Shown here: in pieces, positions 16,609-24,272 of the stretch
Layout: the number at the start of each line of letters is the position of its first letter
How positions within the stretch are numbered: the stretch's first letter is position 1
NCBI GenBank assembly: GCA_041689935.1
Contig: JBDNFI010000093.1
Location: forward strand, 1 to 47,997
Direction: 5' to 3'
DNA: 47,997 bases
Origin: CAXBDP01 sp041689935
Lineage (GTDB): Bacteria > Bacteroidota > Bacteroidia > Cytophagales > Cyclobacteriaceae
Notes under the pieces: model-generated
Seen by the model: only the letters and a program-made list of their open reading frames with translations
What the model was told of the DNA's origin: nothing
Database searches by the model: none
Translations under genes and position numbers: made by a program

Positions 16609-16628
16609 AAGCACATTTATTTTGGTAC
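16596..16628 (+). terminator. Inverted repeat, terminator overlapping a promoter
   Basis: GTACC(C)AAAATAAA at 16596-16609 is the inverse of TTTATTTTGGTAC at 16616-16628, with one bulged base and a 6 base loop. It ends the upstream operon and contains the TTTGGTAC -33 region of the promoter at 16621, so it may be a terminator, an operator or both. Confidence 0.55.
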
Positions 16629-16652
16629 TTTTAAATATTCTAGTTATATTTA
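16621..16652 (+). promoter_or_regulatory. Phage-family promoter 2
   Basis: TTTGGTAC from 16621 and TATATTTA at 16645-16652, spacing 20. It is slightly divergent (GGTAC for GTTAC, spacer one base longer). It serves the single DUF932-like gene at 16672. Confidence 0.65.
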
Positions 16653-16671
16653 CTTAACTAAAAACACCACT

Positions 16672-17571
16672 ATGTTAGATAACTTAATTACCAGCTCAAA
16701 TGACTCATTTTTAGAGGGCTCAATGACTCCAGTCGCTTCCAACTCCCCAGAAATTCAGGAGTGCAAAAAGCCCCTGTTGTGCGAGGTTAAGATGATGAGC
16801 ATGACAGACCTTTTACAAGACCACTTTGGAAAAGATATCCCAGCCCTTGCCAACCCTCACTGTAAGCAAGTTCCTGTAGTTTATACTCCAAAAGGAGTTC
16901 TGGCCGCTAATGCGTGCTCAAAAAATTACGAGCTTATACCGATGTCAACGCTTATGGAATTATTCGAGGCGGCGCTGTCTGAAGTATTTGAGTACAAGGC
17001 TATTTACCGCCACCAGAACTATTGCAAGTTCTTTGTGGATTACATTATCCAGTCACCTGTAACAGTCGGGCTAGAGGTTGGAGACATTATGCCACGTATC
17101 CGGCTCCAGCACAGTTACACTGGGGAGATAAAATTCAGCGCATCGGTAGAGTTCTGGAGACTATCTTGCAAGAACGGATTATCCGCCTTTGCAGGAAAAG
17201 AGTCGCTTATAAAGCTCAAGCACACAGGATGGAACGTAGATATGGCTTTGCGTAACCTTGGGCCGCTGCTCCAAAAAGTTGTAGCCCAGTCACCGAAACT
17301 AGCTAAGCGATTTGAGGACTTGGCTATGCAGAAAGTGTCTAACGTATCTGCTAGAATTCTCGATGTGTGTAACGCCACAAACTACCCAGTCCGTATGGTG
17401 GACGCAGCACTTCTAAGAGCTGGTCAAGAGCTTACACAAGGAGTCGATAAATCTGACTGGCTGGTGTACAACGCCCTGAACTACCAAATTAACCACAACC
17501 ATTCAGTTAAGATGCAGGAGCAGCTTCGTAGGGAACTGGATTACAAGGTTTTAACATACCTATTGAACTAA
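16672..17571 (+). CDS. DUF932-like protein
   Basis: A 299-residue protein resembling the DUF932 phage/plasmid family: VVYTPKGVLAANACSKNYELIPMS near residue 65-85, then SASVEFWRLSCKNGLSAFAG near 165-185, where family members carry the VSCKNGL-type motif. Biochemical function is unknown; relatives are often highly expressed early phage genes. It is monocistronic, with a phage-family promoter upstream and a weak hairpin downstream, which supports independent strong expression. Confidence 0.75.
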   Translation: MLDNLITSSNDSFLEGSMTPVASNSPEIQECKKPLLCEVKMMSMTDLLQDHFGKDIPALANPHCKQVPVVYTPKGVLAANACSKNYELIPMSTLMELFEAALSEVFEYKAIYRHQNYCKFFVDYIIQSPVTVGLEVGDIMPRIRLQHSYTGEIKFSASVEFWRLSCKNGLSAFAGKESLIKLKHTGWNVDMALRNLGPLLQKVVAQSPKLAKRFEDLAMQKVSNVSARILDVCNATNYPVRMVDAALLRAGQELTQGVDKSDWLVYNALNYQINHNHSVKMQEQLRRELDYKVLTYLLN

Positions 17572-17578
17572 AAATGAC

Positions 17579-17610
17579 AGGGAGTACGGCTTTAAATCCT
17601 GCTCCCTTAT
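17579..17610 (+). terminator. Weak terminator-like hairpin
   Basis: AGGGAG (17579-17584) pairs with CTCCCT (17602-17607), with an interrupted inner stem and only a short T-rich tail. It lies 8 bases after the DUF932-like stop. Confidence 0.4.
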
Positions 17611-17650
17611 TTCACGCCTATTTTTGTATGTACTCACAGCACGGTATTAT

Positions 17651-17661
17651 AAAGTAACTTT
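17651..17661 (+). repeat. Dispersed AAAGTAACTTT motif, copy 6
   Basis: Exact copy in plus orientation, non-coding, at the centre of the inverted repeat 17641-17675. Confidence 0.8.
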
Positions 17662-17717
17662 ATGTATAATATCGTGAAATATTAAGAAAATTTGGTGTAC
17701 ACGGAAATTAAAATATT

Positions 17718-17749
17718 TTTATAGTTATTAAAGTATTTTATTACATTTG
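17718..17749 (+). promoter_or_regulatory. Possible promoter for the lipoprotein and helicase genes
   Basis: TACATTTG at 17742-17749 is a full -7 match; TTTA at 17718-17721 is a one-mismatch -33 box at spacing 20. The spacer is AT rich like that of the phage family. Confidence 0.45.
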
Positions 17750-17803
17750 TACCGATACGCAAAGAACAAGACAATTTTTAACGATATAACTCAGCCCTAA
17801 TTT

Positions 17804-18037
17804 ATGCTAACAAAGATAAAAAGTAACTTTAGGAGATGTAGCCAATTACTGGTGTTTTTGGCTATATTGCTGACTAGTAGTTGTTTACATTTTTACCCTT
17901 TCCGTACCCCTTCAGCAGAGGAAAATGTACCCCTGAAAACCTATTGTTATGGGGGATATATATACGTAGTATATATCCACCCAATGGGTATTTCCGGAAG
18001 GTGTTCGTTGTCTCCTAATGTGGGAGATTTAGTATGA
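17804..18037 (+). CDS. Small lipoprotein
   Basis: A 77-residue protein with a basic N-terminus (MLTKIKSNFRR), a hydrophobic core and a lipobox LLTSSC with the lipidated Cys near residue 27. The mature part is about 50 residues with several Tyr and two further Cys. It probably sits in the inner or outer membrane after lipidation. Phage lipoproteins made early often block receptors or DNA entry of competing phages; that role here is inference. It overlaps the helicase start by four bases (ATGATA). Motif copy 7 is in codons 6-9. Confidence 0.72.
   Translation: MLTKIKSNFRRCSQLLVFLAILLTSSCLHFYPFRTPSAEENVPLKTYCYGGYIYVVYIHPMGISGRCSLSPNVGDLV
17820..17830 (+). repeat. Dispersed AAAGTAACTTT motif, copy 7
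   Basis: Exact copy in plus orientation in the lipoprotein signal region, read as Ser-Asn-Phe; only 169 bases after copy 6, the closest pair in the window. Confidence 0.75.
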
Positions 18038-19479
18038 TAGCAGAATTCCAAAGTGAGCTGCTTAGGTTCATGCTTCAAACCAAGTCAGGGAAGCGATACA
18101 TTGAGTTAGTGGATAAGGCCATGTTTGATGTGCCTGAGCTAAAGGTGGTGTTCGAGCTTTCCCAGAATTATCTGAAGGAATACAAAAGCTATCCTCGGCA
18201 CACTAACCTAGCTGAGTTCTTTGATAAGTCAGTTAAGGGGGAGCCCATAAGTGTTGAGCTGTTCAAAGTAATTGACAGGGCAATCGCTGGAGCTTTCACG
18301 CCCTTCGATTCAGACCCGATTCAAATTGAGCGTGAACTGATTGAACAAGCTCAGTACAAAGCATCAAAGATGATGATGGAGAAGTACGCCCCTCGAATGA
18401 AGGGTGAACCCAAAGTCTTTAAAGAAATGCTGAGGGACATGCGTAAAATTGTTGACCTCTCTGACAAAGAGAAGCGAGACAAAAAGCAGCCGCTCAGAAT
18501 TATTGCAGACCGTGACAATATTTCGTTTGAAAAGCACCAGCCCACGCCGACGTATTTAAAACAGTTAAATCGCATGACAGCTGCTGGAGGCTTCTACCCC
18601 CCACAGCTTATTATCTTCATGGGAGCTCCTAAGAGCTTTAAGACGGGCACTTTGTTGTCTGTGGCTATAGAGCTAGTCAGGGACGGTAAAAAAGTCTATT
18701 ACGTGGATGCAGAGAACGGCCAAAGGAGTATTTACAACCGATTTAGGCAAGGTGTACTGGATTGTGAGCTAAGGGACGTTGATAGTCCTGAAAACGTGGC
18801 ACTGTATGACCAAATGATTAGCCGTTGGAAAACAATGGGAGGGGATTTTGCCTTTAACTTTTACCCCGGCCATAGCTTCTGTGCTGATGATGTGGAGGCC
18901 GATTTAGACACGCTAAAAGATGAGCACGGCTGGGAGCCTGACGTGATTTGTTGGGACTACCCCGACATTCAGCTCCCCAACGACAAAGACAAGGCCAAGG
19001 ATAAGCGGATAGGAATACAACATGTTTACTTTGATATTATCAGAGTGAATGAGCGGAGGAGCACTTTCAGCATAGCACTTTCTCAGGTGGGCAAGGCAGC
19101 GGTTAATAAAGTTATCATCGACATGAAGGACTTTGCCGAGGATTTTGGCAAGGCTGCAAACGCCCACGCCGCTTTTGCTATTTGTAGGACGGAAACCGAA
19201 ATGAGGAGAGGGCTTGCTAGAATAGTCCCTGTAGTTCAAAGGGAAGGCGTACAATACAACGGCTCAAATATGTGCATGGTAAGGATTAACGAGGCTAGAA
19301 TGCAGGTGGTTGAACTGTCCCCTGAAGAAGCGAAAGCTGAACTGGAGGAGCTTATGCTCCAAGATGCTAAAATAGCCAAGGCGTTTGGTGGAGGAGCTGA
19401 CAAGGTGTATAAAAAGCGAAGTGAGCCCTCTCTCAGCATACCAAGCAGAAAAATTATTGAAAATTTAAACGACCAATAA
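18034..19479 (+). CDS. Replicative DNA helicase (DnaB-like)
   Basis: A 481-residue RecA-fold ATPase that would unwind DNA at the fork. The N-terminal 150 residues are helical, like the DnaB N-domain. Walker A is GAPKSFKTG near residues 196-204. YYVDAENGQRSIYNRFRQG follows, then a Walker B-like VICWDYPDIQL and a later IALSQVGKAA sensor segment. This order fits phage DnaB/gp41-like helicases. It starts inside the end of the lipoprotein gene, and the HU-like gene follows one base after its stop. The primase lies 0.7 kb downstream. Confidence 0.85.
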   Translation: MIAEFQSELLRFMLQTKSGKRYIELVDKAMFDVPELKVVFELSQNYLKEYKSYPRHTNLAEFFDKSVKGEPISVELFKVIDRAIAGAFTPFDSDPIQIERELIEQAQYKASKMMMEKYAPRMKGEPKVFKEMLRDMRKIVDLSDKEKRDKKQPLRIIADRDNISFEKHQPTPTYLKQLNRMTAAGGFYPPQLIIFMGAPKSFKTGTLLSVAIELVRDGKKVYYVDAENGQRSIYNRFRQGVLDCELRDVDSPENVALYDQMISRWKTMGGDFAFNFYPGHSFCADDVEADLDTLKDEHGWEPDVICWDYPDIQLPNDKDKAKDKRIGIQHVYFDIIRVNERRSTFSIALSQVGKAAVNKVIIDMKDFAEDFGKAANAHAAFAICRTETEMRRGLARIVPVVQREGVQYNGSNMCMVRINEARMQVVELSPEEAKAELEELMLQDAKIAKAFGGGADKVYKKRSEPSLSIPSRKIIENLNDQ

Positions 19480-19480
19480 A

Positions 19481-19846
19481 ATGAAAACAATAGGAAAAAC
19501 CCTTCTTACCAACAGGCTAGAGCTGGAGTTCTCGCTATCGTCCCAGCAAGCGGCTTCTATGGTGGAAACTTTGATGCAGACAATACAGCAAGCTTTGATA
19601 AAAGGTGATAAAGTTACTTTACCTAATATCGGAACTTTGCAGCTACGCTCTAGAAAGTCGGTGACTAAAATAATGTTCGGAAAAGAGGTGATTATCAAAG
19701 ACCGCAGGAAGCTGGTTGTTGCCATGAGCAGGGTGCTGGATGTGGTTGTAAATAATCAAATCCAAGCAGCCGACAATGTTAGGCCAGAACCTAGTAGGGG
19801 CAGCTTTCTAGACTTAAGCGAGTTGAAAAGTATAATAAAAGAATAA
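19481..19846 (+). CDS. HU/IHF-like DNA-binding protein
   Basis: A 121-residue histone-like protein. MKTIGKTLLTNRLELEFSLS, with a following helix and GDKVTLPNIGTLQLRSR, matches the HU dimerisation core; residues 70-90 replace the DNA-binding arm region. It lacks the exact Gly-Arg-Asn-Pro arm motif of bacterial HU, and the C-terminus is 25 residues longer than usual. It is expected to bend or compact phage DNA. It follows the helicase in the same operon and carries motif copy 8 in its own gene. Confidence 0.8.
   Translation: MKTIGKTLLTNRLELEFSLSSQQAASMVETLMQTIQQALIKGDKVTLPNIGTLQLRSRKSVTKIMFGKEVIIKDRRKLVVAMSRVLDVVVNNQIQAADNVRPEPSRGSFLDLSELKSIIKE
19610..19620 (-). repeat. Dispersed AAAGTAACTTT motif, copy 8
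   Basis: Exact copy in minus orientation in the HU-like gene, read as Lys-Val-Thr-Leu. Confidence 0.75.
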
Positions 19847-19849
19847 TTC

Positions 19850-19880
19850 TTTTAAATTGTTAAAAATAATCTTAATTTTG
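19850..19880 (+). promoter_or_regulatory. Possible promoter before the 95-aa gene
   Basis: TAATTTTG at 19873-19880 is a full -7 match; TTTT at 19850-19853 is a one-mismatch -33 at spacing 19. The stretch TGTTAAAAA...TAATTTTGA is also found before 39868, suggesting a second small promoter group. Confidence 0.4.
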
Positions 19881-19895
19881 AGTAAACGTAATTCG

Positions 19896-20183
19896 ATGGA
19901 AACTACAACCAAAGCCACTATCAAAGATAAATTAATTGAGCCTTACGAGATTGACGTAGAGGAGAACCAATATGTTTTGGTGAAACCCAGCGTTACACAG
20001 TCTGGGAAAGGTTCTGGCCAAATACTGCGCACTGGCGTTGGGTATTACACCACGTTAGGCGCTGCGCTGCTTGCAGTAGCTAAGCGTAAAATGTCCGACG
20101 TACAACGGGTGTACAGCATCAGGGAGTACATGAACGAGCACACAGCAATGCTTTCTGAGTTTGTTCAGAAAATTCATATTTGA
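19896..20183 (+). CDS. Hypothetical protein (95 aa)
   Basis: I choose ATG 19896 (METTTKATIKDKL) over an upstream alternative at 19857, which lies in the putative promoter. The sequence LRTGVGYYTTLGAALLAVAKRKM resembles a short conserved segment in small phage proteins of unknown function encoded near replication genes. There is no membrane segment or signal. Its last three codons are followed by the primase start. Confidence 0.7.
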   Translation: METTTKATIKDKLIEPYEIDVEENQYVLVKPSVTQSGKGSGQILRTGVGYYTTLGAALLAVAKRKMSDVQRVYSIREYMNEHTAMLSEFVQKIHI

Positions 20184-20185
20184 GG

Positions 20186-21193
20186 ATGATATTTGTTAAC
20201 AAGCGCAAAGCGTTTCGCTGGTTCCGGCGGTACTTCAATATGCAGAAAACTGGTCAGAACTGGTGGGTTTTTGATAACCCTTTTGACTTGTCTGGAATGG
20301 GCAAGCGGAAGATGGCTGTACATTTTGAGTACGAGTATGTTAAGTGTTGGAGAACAGGGTATAAAGAGCGGTTGTTGACATTTGTCTCACATTACGCCAA
20401 CGTAACAATTAAGGAGGCGTCGGCCATAATCAATGACGAGGATGAGGCTACTATTGACGACGACTCGCTGAGTGTCACAGAAGTTTACGCTATTAAGCGG
20501 TATGGGCTGGAGCTGCCGTATGGCTACAAGTCAAAACTTGATGGGGATAATAACCTAGCCAATAGGGCTCGCAGCACGCTTACAAAAAGAGGCTTTGATT
20601 TGGCAGAGCTGGATTTGAAGGGGTTCGGTTATTGCGATGAGGTGTACGAAAATTCGTCTGACCCTGACGCAGATAAAAAGAACTTTTTTGGTTACATAAT
20701 AGTACCCTGCATACGGGCAGGCTTGCTGGAATACTACATAGGCCGGGACTTTATCGGTAACTATTTAAGGTATAAGAACCCGGATAAAGCAGTGTCTGGA
20801 ATTGGTAAAGAGGAGGTTCTGTTTAATGCAGATGCGCTCTGGCTGAACGATGAGGTGCTACTTTTTGAGGGATGGGCCGACGCTGTCACGGCTGGAGATA
20901 ACGCTGTTTCGTCACAGGGCTGGACGTTCTCCGAAAAGCAGCTAAACATCTTCGCACGCAGCCCCGTCAAACGTGTTACAGTTGTAGGAGATAAAGGGTA
21001 TTTTAAACAGGCTGTTCAATCTGCTATGCGACTTATTGACATAGTAGAAGAAGTCTACGCTACAGACCTAGGCGAAGTTTGCGTAGGCGAGGAGAAAGAT
21101 GCCAACGAGATCGGAAGGCAAAGAACGATGGATGCAGTAAAAAAGCACAGCCAGCGTATAACTATATTAAGTGGTTTACAATTAATTTCATAA
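20186..21193 (+). CDS. DNA primase with TOPRIM domain
   Basis: A 335-residue protein (ATG 20186, preferred to TTG 20180). The C-terminal half has LLFEGWADAVTAGDNAVSSQGW, the TOPRIM catalytic Glu segment, then RVTVVGDKGYFKQA, corresponding to the metal-binding Asp segment. The N-terminal 120 residues fold differently from DnaG and carry no zinc-ribbon Cys; the next gene encodes a small Cys protein that may supply it. It lies in the order helicase, HU, primase, helicase, polymerase. Confidence 0.82.
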   Translation: MIFVNKRKAFRWFRRYFNMQKTGQNWWVFDNPFDLSGMGKRKMAVHFEYEYVKCWRTGYKERLLTFVSHYANVTIKEASAIINDEDEATIDDDSLSVTEVYAIKRYGLELPYGYKSKLDGDNNLANRARSTLTKRGFDLAELDLKGFGYCDEVYENSSDPDADKKNFFGYIIVPCIRAGLLEYYIGRDFIGNYLRYKNPDKAVSGIGKEEVLFNADALWLNDEVLLFEGWADAVTAGDNAVSSQGWTFSEKQLNIFARSPVKRVTVVGDKGYFKQAVQSAMRLIDIVEEVYATDLGEVCVGEEKDANEIGRQRTMDAVKKHSQRITILSGLQLIS

Positions 21194-21196
21194 AAA

Positions 21197-21427
21197 ATGG
21201 GGATGCGATACACAAGATTTGCTAAATGCACTGGGTGCACGGCGCTAAACATGGCTGACAATACCGTAAGCTGCAAGCTGGGGTTTGAAGTGGATTACAC
21301 AATAATTGCTACTAAGCTTTCAAACCCTAAGCCGAAAGAAAGCTGCTACAGGCCAGAGAACATGGAGGAGTTTTATAAAGCCCTAAGGTTAAACAACAAG
21401 CGTAAACTACGTGAGGAAGCAAAATGA
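21197..21427 (+). CDS. Small cysteine-rich protein, possible zinc ribbon
   Basis: A 76-residue protein with CTGC near residues 12-15, a third Cys near residue 26 and a fourth near 52. The four Cys could bind one zinc. It sits three bases after the primase stop, and the primase lacks its own zinc ribbon, so it may act as a primase accessory. This is inference. It overlaps the next gene by four bases. Confidence 0.68.
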   Translation: MGMRYTRFAKCTGCTALNMADNTVSCKLGFEVDYTIIATKLSNPKPKESCYRPENMEEFYKALRLNNKRKLREEAK

Positions 21428-22287
21428 GAGACCCCTCTCTCCACATCCGGAAGTCTGACCTTATAAAGCTATTGATTACGCTAAAAATCAGCACTCCAGA
21501 GGCAACTGCTGAGCAGCTTATCAGGGAGGGCTACAGGTACAGGGTGCTTGGGAGGCATTCAGTAGAGGTTAAGACAAAAAAGAATGCAAAGAAGGCTGAC
21601 AAGTTTGTTGAGCTTGCTGAGGTAAAAGTCAACAAGTTTAATATGATTTTGACTGCGGCTAGACAAGAAGCTGGCCATAGGTACATTCAAAGCATCGGTA
21701 CAAATGACAGAGATTATTTGATGTTGAAAGATGTAGCCACTGCTGCTGAGGAATTTTGCAAAATGTTTGGGATAGGCGGCTATGAAAAAGGCTACAAGCT
21801 TTATATTCAAATGGGGTTGATGTTGATGGGTAAAAAGTACGGCCTTAATAAATTCAAATATTACAAAAGCCAGCTTTTTACGTTGTATGAAAATGTGCTG
21901 GCAATAAGAGAAGATGATAACCCAGAAGGCACTATTGAGCTATTCAACTATTATATGGATGCAGTCGAGAATGCTAGGAATGTAAGATTTGACTTCTCAG
22001 GAGACCCTGCTAAATATGTTAATATTGTTTATGCTAGACAGCAGGCCGACACACATCAAGCTTCCTATGACGATTGGGTACAGGCTCAGTTTGATGGCCT
22101 CGCTTACCTGAACGTAATACCCGACCCTAACCAGCTCAACGGCGACAACGCTGCTAACAGGCACACAGCTTTTATGATGAAAAAATCTGGCGTTGTTGAC
22201 AAGGATGCTGAGTATGACTTGGACGCTCAGGCCGACACCGCTGCAAAGGATTATATGGAAATACTGAAAAAATTGGATAAAAAATGA
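21424..22287 (+). CDS. Hypothetical replication-region protein (287 aa)
   Basis: Mostly helical 287-residue protein. The N-terminal 40 residues (LHIRKSDLIKLLITLKISTPEATAEQLIREG) look like a small helical DNA-binding unit. The middle contains GIGGYEKGYKLYIQMGLMLMGKKYGLNKFKYY. The C-terminus is acidic. I do not recognise the family. Overlaps of four bases with both neighbours tie it to the primase and the UvsW-like helicase. A helicase loader or scaffold role would fit its position but is unsupported by motifs. Confidence 0.72.
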   Translation: MRDPSLHIRKSDLIKLLITLKISTPEATAEQLIREGYRYRVLGRHSVEVKTKKNAKKADKFVELAEVKVNKFNMILTAARQEAGHRYIQSIGTNDRDYLMLKDVATAAEEFCKMFGIGGYEKGYKLYIQMGLMLMGKKYGLNKFKYYKSQLFTLYENVLAIREDDNPEGTIELFNYYMDAVENARNVRFDFSGDPAKYVNIVYARQQADTHQASYDDWVQAQFDGLAYLNVIPDPNQLNGDNAANRHTAFMMKKSGVVDKDAEYDLDAQADTAAKDYMEILKKLDKK

Positions 22288-23801
22288 GGCTAGTAATACA
22301 AGATATAAAGACTACAGCTGTCTTTGGTGGGACTGATTACCTGAAAGATTCAGACCCCAATACTTTGCTGAAAGAGTACCTGAGAGTTAGGCCAATTGGT
22401 TACCAGCACTCCACAGCATACAGGGGGAGACAAGTTAAAGAGGGGGAGTCTAAAGGGCGCTGGGACGGCTGGAAATACCTTGTAAATTCAAGGAACGAGT
22501 TTTTGACTGGCTTCCTTCCGATGGTTGCGAAGCTATTTGCTGAGGAGGGCTACAGCATAGTGGTAGAGGACATGAGAAAGGGCAGCTCTCCGAACTACCC
22601 ACCGATAGAAGATTTTACTGATATGCTCCCCAACGGCTGGCAGCTTTATGGATTGCAATATGATGCGGTTAAAAAGTTACTTTTTAATAGTTTGGAAATA
22701 GGAGGGCAAACAATCAGCTTTCCCAGAGGCATAATTGACGCAGCCACCAACGCAGGAAAAACTTCTATTGTAGCCAGCCTTTACTACAATATGACATCAG
22801 GGAGTTTGTTGTTTACGCTGCACAGAACCAAACTTTTTGCTCAGCAATACGAATTTTTTAAAGGGCTTTTTGGTAACGATGTAGGACGTGTTGACAGTAG
22901 GCACATGGAGATAGACAAGCCCTTTGTTATCGCTATGTACCAGACGCTGCTGAGCAGAGCAGAAAAATCGGTTGACGTAAAAACAAGGCTAGCTCAATTT
23001 AATGTGCTTGTAGTTGATGAAACCCACACAGCTGGCTCTGGAGCGTACGCTGAAATACTATCCTACGTAACCGCACCTGTAAGGGCGTTTATTTCAGGAA
23101 CTCCTTTGGAGGCAAAGGACAAAGTAAAGTCTATGGCTATAGTCGGCCTCAGTGGCCCGACATTAGTTAAGATTACAAACAAGCAGCTAATTGATTTAAA
23201 CATAAGCCAAAAGCCCTATGTTAAAATGTATCTGGTAGAAAACGAGCGGATGGTAGACCCTAGAAGTCTGTTGCTTGGGTACAGTTACGAGGTTGAGCAA
23301 TCTATGTACGCTCAGCAAGTGCTTGATATGGTGTACAGTATATGCGAGGAGAGGAAGGACTCTCAGGTTATACTTACTTTCACTCTCAGAGAGCATGGGC
23401 GGATGCTTCAAAAGCTACTCACTCCCATATACGGCGAGGGGAATGTAGGGATGGTTCACGGTGAAACGTCTAACGCTGATGTGGTTAAGTTCGCTAATTT
23501 TGAGCTTAATGTCCTGTTAGCTTCTTCAGTTCTGAAAGAGGGTATAAACATTCCAAACATACGCACGCTCGTGAGGCTGCATGGTGGCGACTCTAAAATT
23601 GATATTAAGCAGTTCATAGGCCGTGCCCTCAGGGACGACAAGGAGAATACTACAGTTGAGCTTATCGACTTCTACTTTCTGGGTAAAAATGTATCAAAGC
23701 ACAGCAGGTCACGGCTCAGATTGTACAGAAAAGAAGGTTTTAATGTGGAGCTGATGTACGATGCAAAAAGGGACAAGCCAATTAAATACCCTAAATTTTG
23801 A
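22284..23801 (+). CDS. SF2 DNA helicase (UvsW-like)
   Basis: A 505-residue superfamily 2 helicase for recombination-dependent replication and fork repair. Walker A is AATNAGKTS near residues 153-161, Walker B is VVDETH near 245, and QFIGRALRD near 447 is motif VI. An N-terminal accessory domain of 120 residues with GRWDGWKYL precedes the motor, as in T4 UvsW. The frame overlaps the previous gene by four bases. Motif copy 9 lies between the N-domain and Walker A. Confidence 0.87.
   Translation: MRLVIQDIKTTAVFGGTDYLKDSDPNTLLKEYLRVRPIGYQHSTAYRGRQVKEGESKGRWDGWKYLVNSRNEFLTGFLPMVAKLFAEEGYSIVVEDMRKGSSPNYPPIEDFTDMLPNGWQLYGLQYDAVKKLLFNSLEIGGQTISFPRGIIDAATNAGKTSIVASLYYNMTSGSLLFTLHRTKLFAQQYEFFKGLFGNDVGRVDSRHMEIDKPFVIAMYQTLLSRAEKSVDVKTRLAQFNVLVVDETHTAGSGAYAEILSYVTAPVRAFISGTPLEAKDKVKSMAIVGLSGPTLVKITNKQLIDLNISQKPYVKMYLVENERMVDPRSLLLGYSYEVEQSMYAQQVLDMVYSICEERKDSQVILTFTLREHGRMLQKLLTPIYGEGNVGMVHGETSNADVVKFANFELNVLLASSVLKEGINIPNIRTLVRLHGGDSKIDIKQFIGRALRDDKENTTVELIDFYFLGKNVSKHSRSRLRLYRKEGFNVELMYDAKRDKPIKYPKF
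22673..22683 (-). repeat. Dispersed AAAGTAACTTT motif, copy 9
   Basis: Exact copy in minus orientation in the UvsW-like gene, read as Lys-Leu-Leu-Phe. Confidence 0.75.
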
Positions 23802-23827
23802 TACTTTTAAAAATATCGTTATATTTA
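23797..23827 (+). promoter_or_regulatory. Phage-family promoter 3
   Basis: TTTGATAC from 23797 overlapping the helicase stop, and TATATTTA at 23820-23827, spacing 19. The next ATG (23832) is only 5 bases beyond the -7 box, so the transcript is probably leaderless. Confidence 0.75.
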
Positions 23828-23831
23828 TACT

Positions 23832-24272
23832 ATGGAAATAATAAGCAGGCAGAAAAAGGACGTTAAATCAGATGTTGATTTGCGCATTCCAGTGGACGAA
23901 AAAAGCTTACCAGCCCCCATAGATGGAGACTGTTTCGGGCAATCTTGGGACATGACTTCAAAGGAATGTAGGTACTGCCACGACAACGAGTTTTGTGGTC
24001 TGGTTACCAGCTTCAAAATTAGAAAAACGTCAGTAAAAGTTAGGGACGAGGAAGGAGGGTTTTTCGATGAGGAGGACTTCGATGCTATACAAAAAACAGC
24101 TATTCTGGAGCTTATGTCTGCTGACACTATGACAGTAGCTGACCTTGTTAAGCTTGTAGCACTCCAATCCCGGAGCAAGGATGATGAGGCTGTAAAAATA
24201 TGTGTTAAGTCTCTGATTATAGACAACGGCTACATTACTCGCAACGGCGTGATTTTAAAGCGGACAGCATGA
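23832..24272 (+). CDS. Cysteine-containing protein upstream of DNA polymerase
   Basis: A 146-residue protein with CFGQSWDMTSKECRYCHDN and a following Cys, four Cys in 22 residues that could bind zinc or an iron-sulfur cluster. The C-terminal 70 residues are helical, with ADLVKLVALQSRSKDDEAVKI resembling a small winged-helix. It overlaps the polymerase start by four bases, suggesting a linked role. The exact function is unknown. The start is set by the promoter, which leaves almost no leader. Confidence 0.73.
   Translation: MEIISRQKKDVKSDVDLRIPVDEKSLPAPIDGDCFGQSWDMTSKECRYCHDNEFCGLVTSFKIRKTSVKVRDEEGGFFDEEDFDAIQKTAILELMSADTMTVADLVKLVALQSRSKDDEAVKICVKSLIIDNGYITRNGVILKRTA

Larger units (their letters stand above)
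17572..17803 (+). other. AT-rich intergenic region, longest in the window
   Basis: This 232-base gap before the replication genes holds a weak terminator hairpin, an imperfect 10 bp inverted repeat (17641-17650 with 17666-17675, one mismatch) around dispersed motif copy 6, an AT-rich run and a possible promoter at 17718. No open frame is convincing. It is a candidate regulatory or replication origin region; that is inference. Confidence 0.5.
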
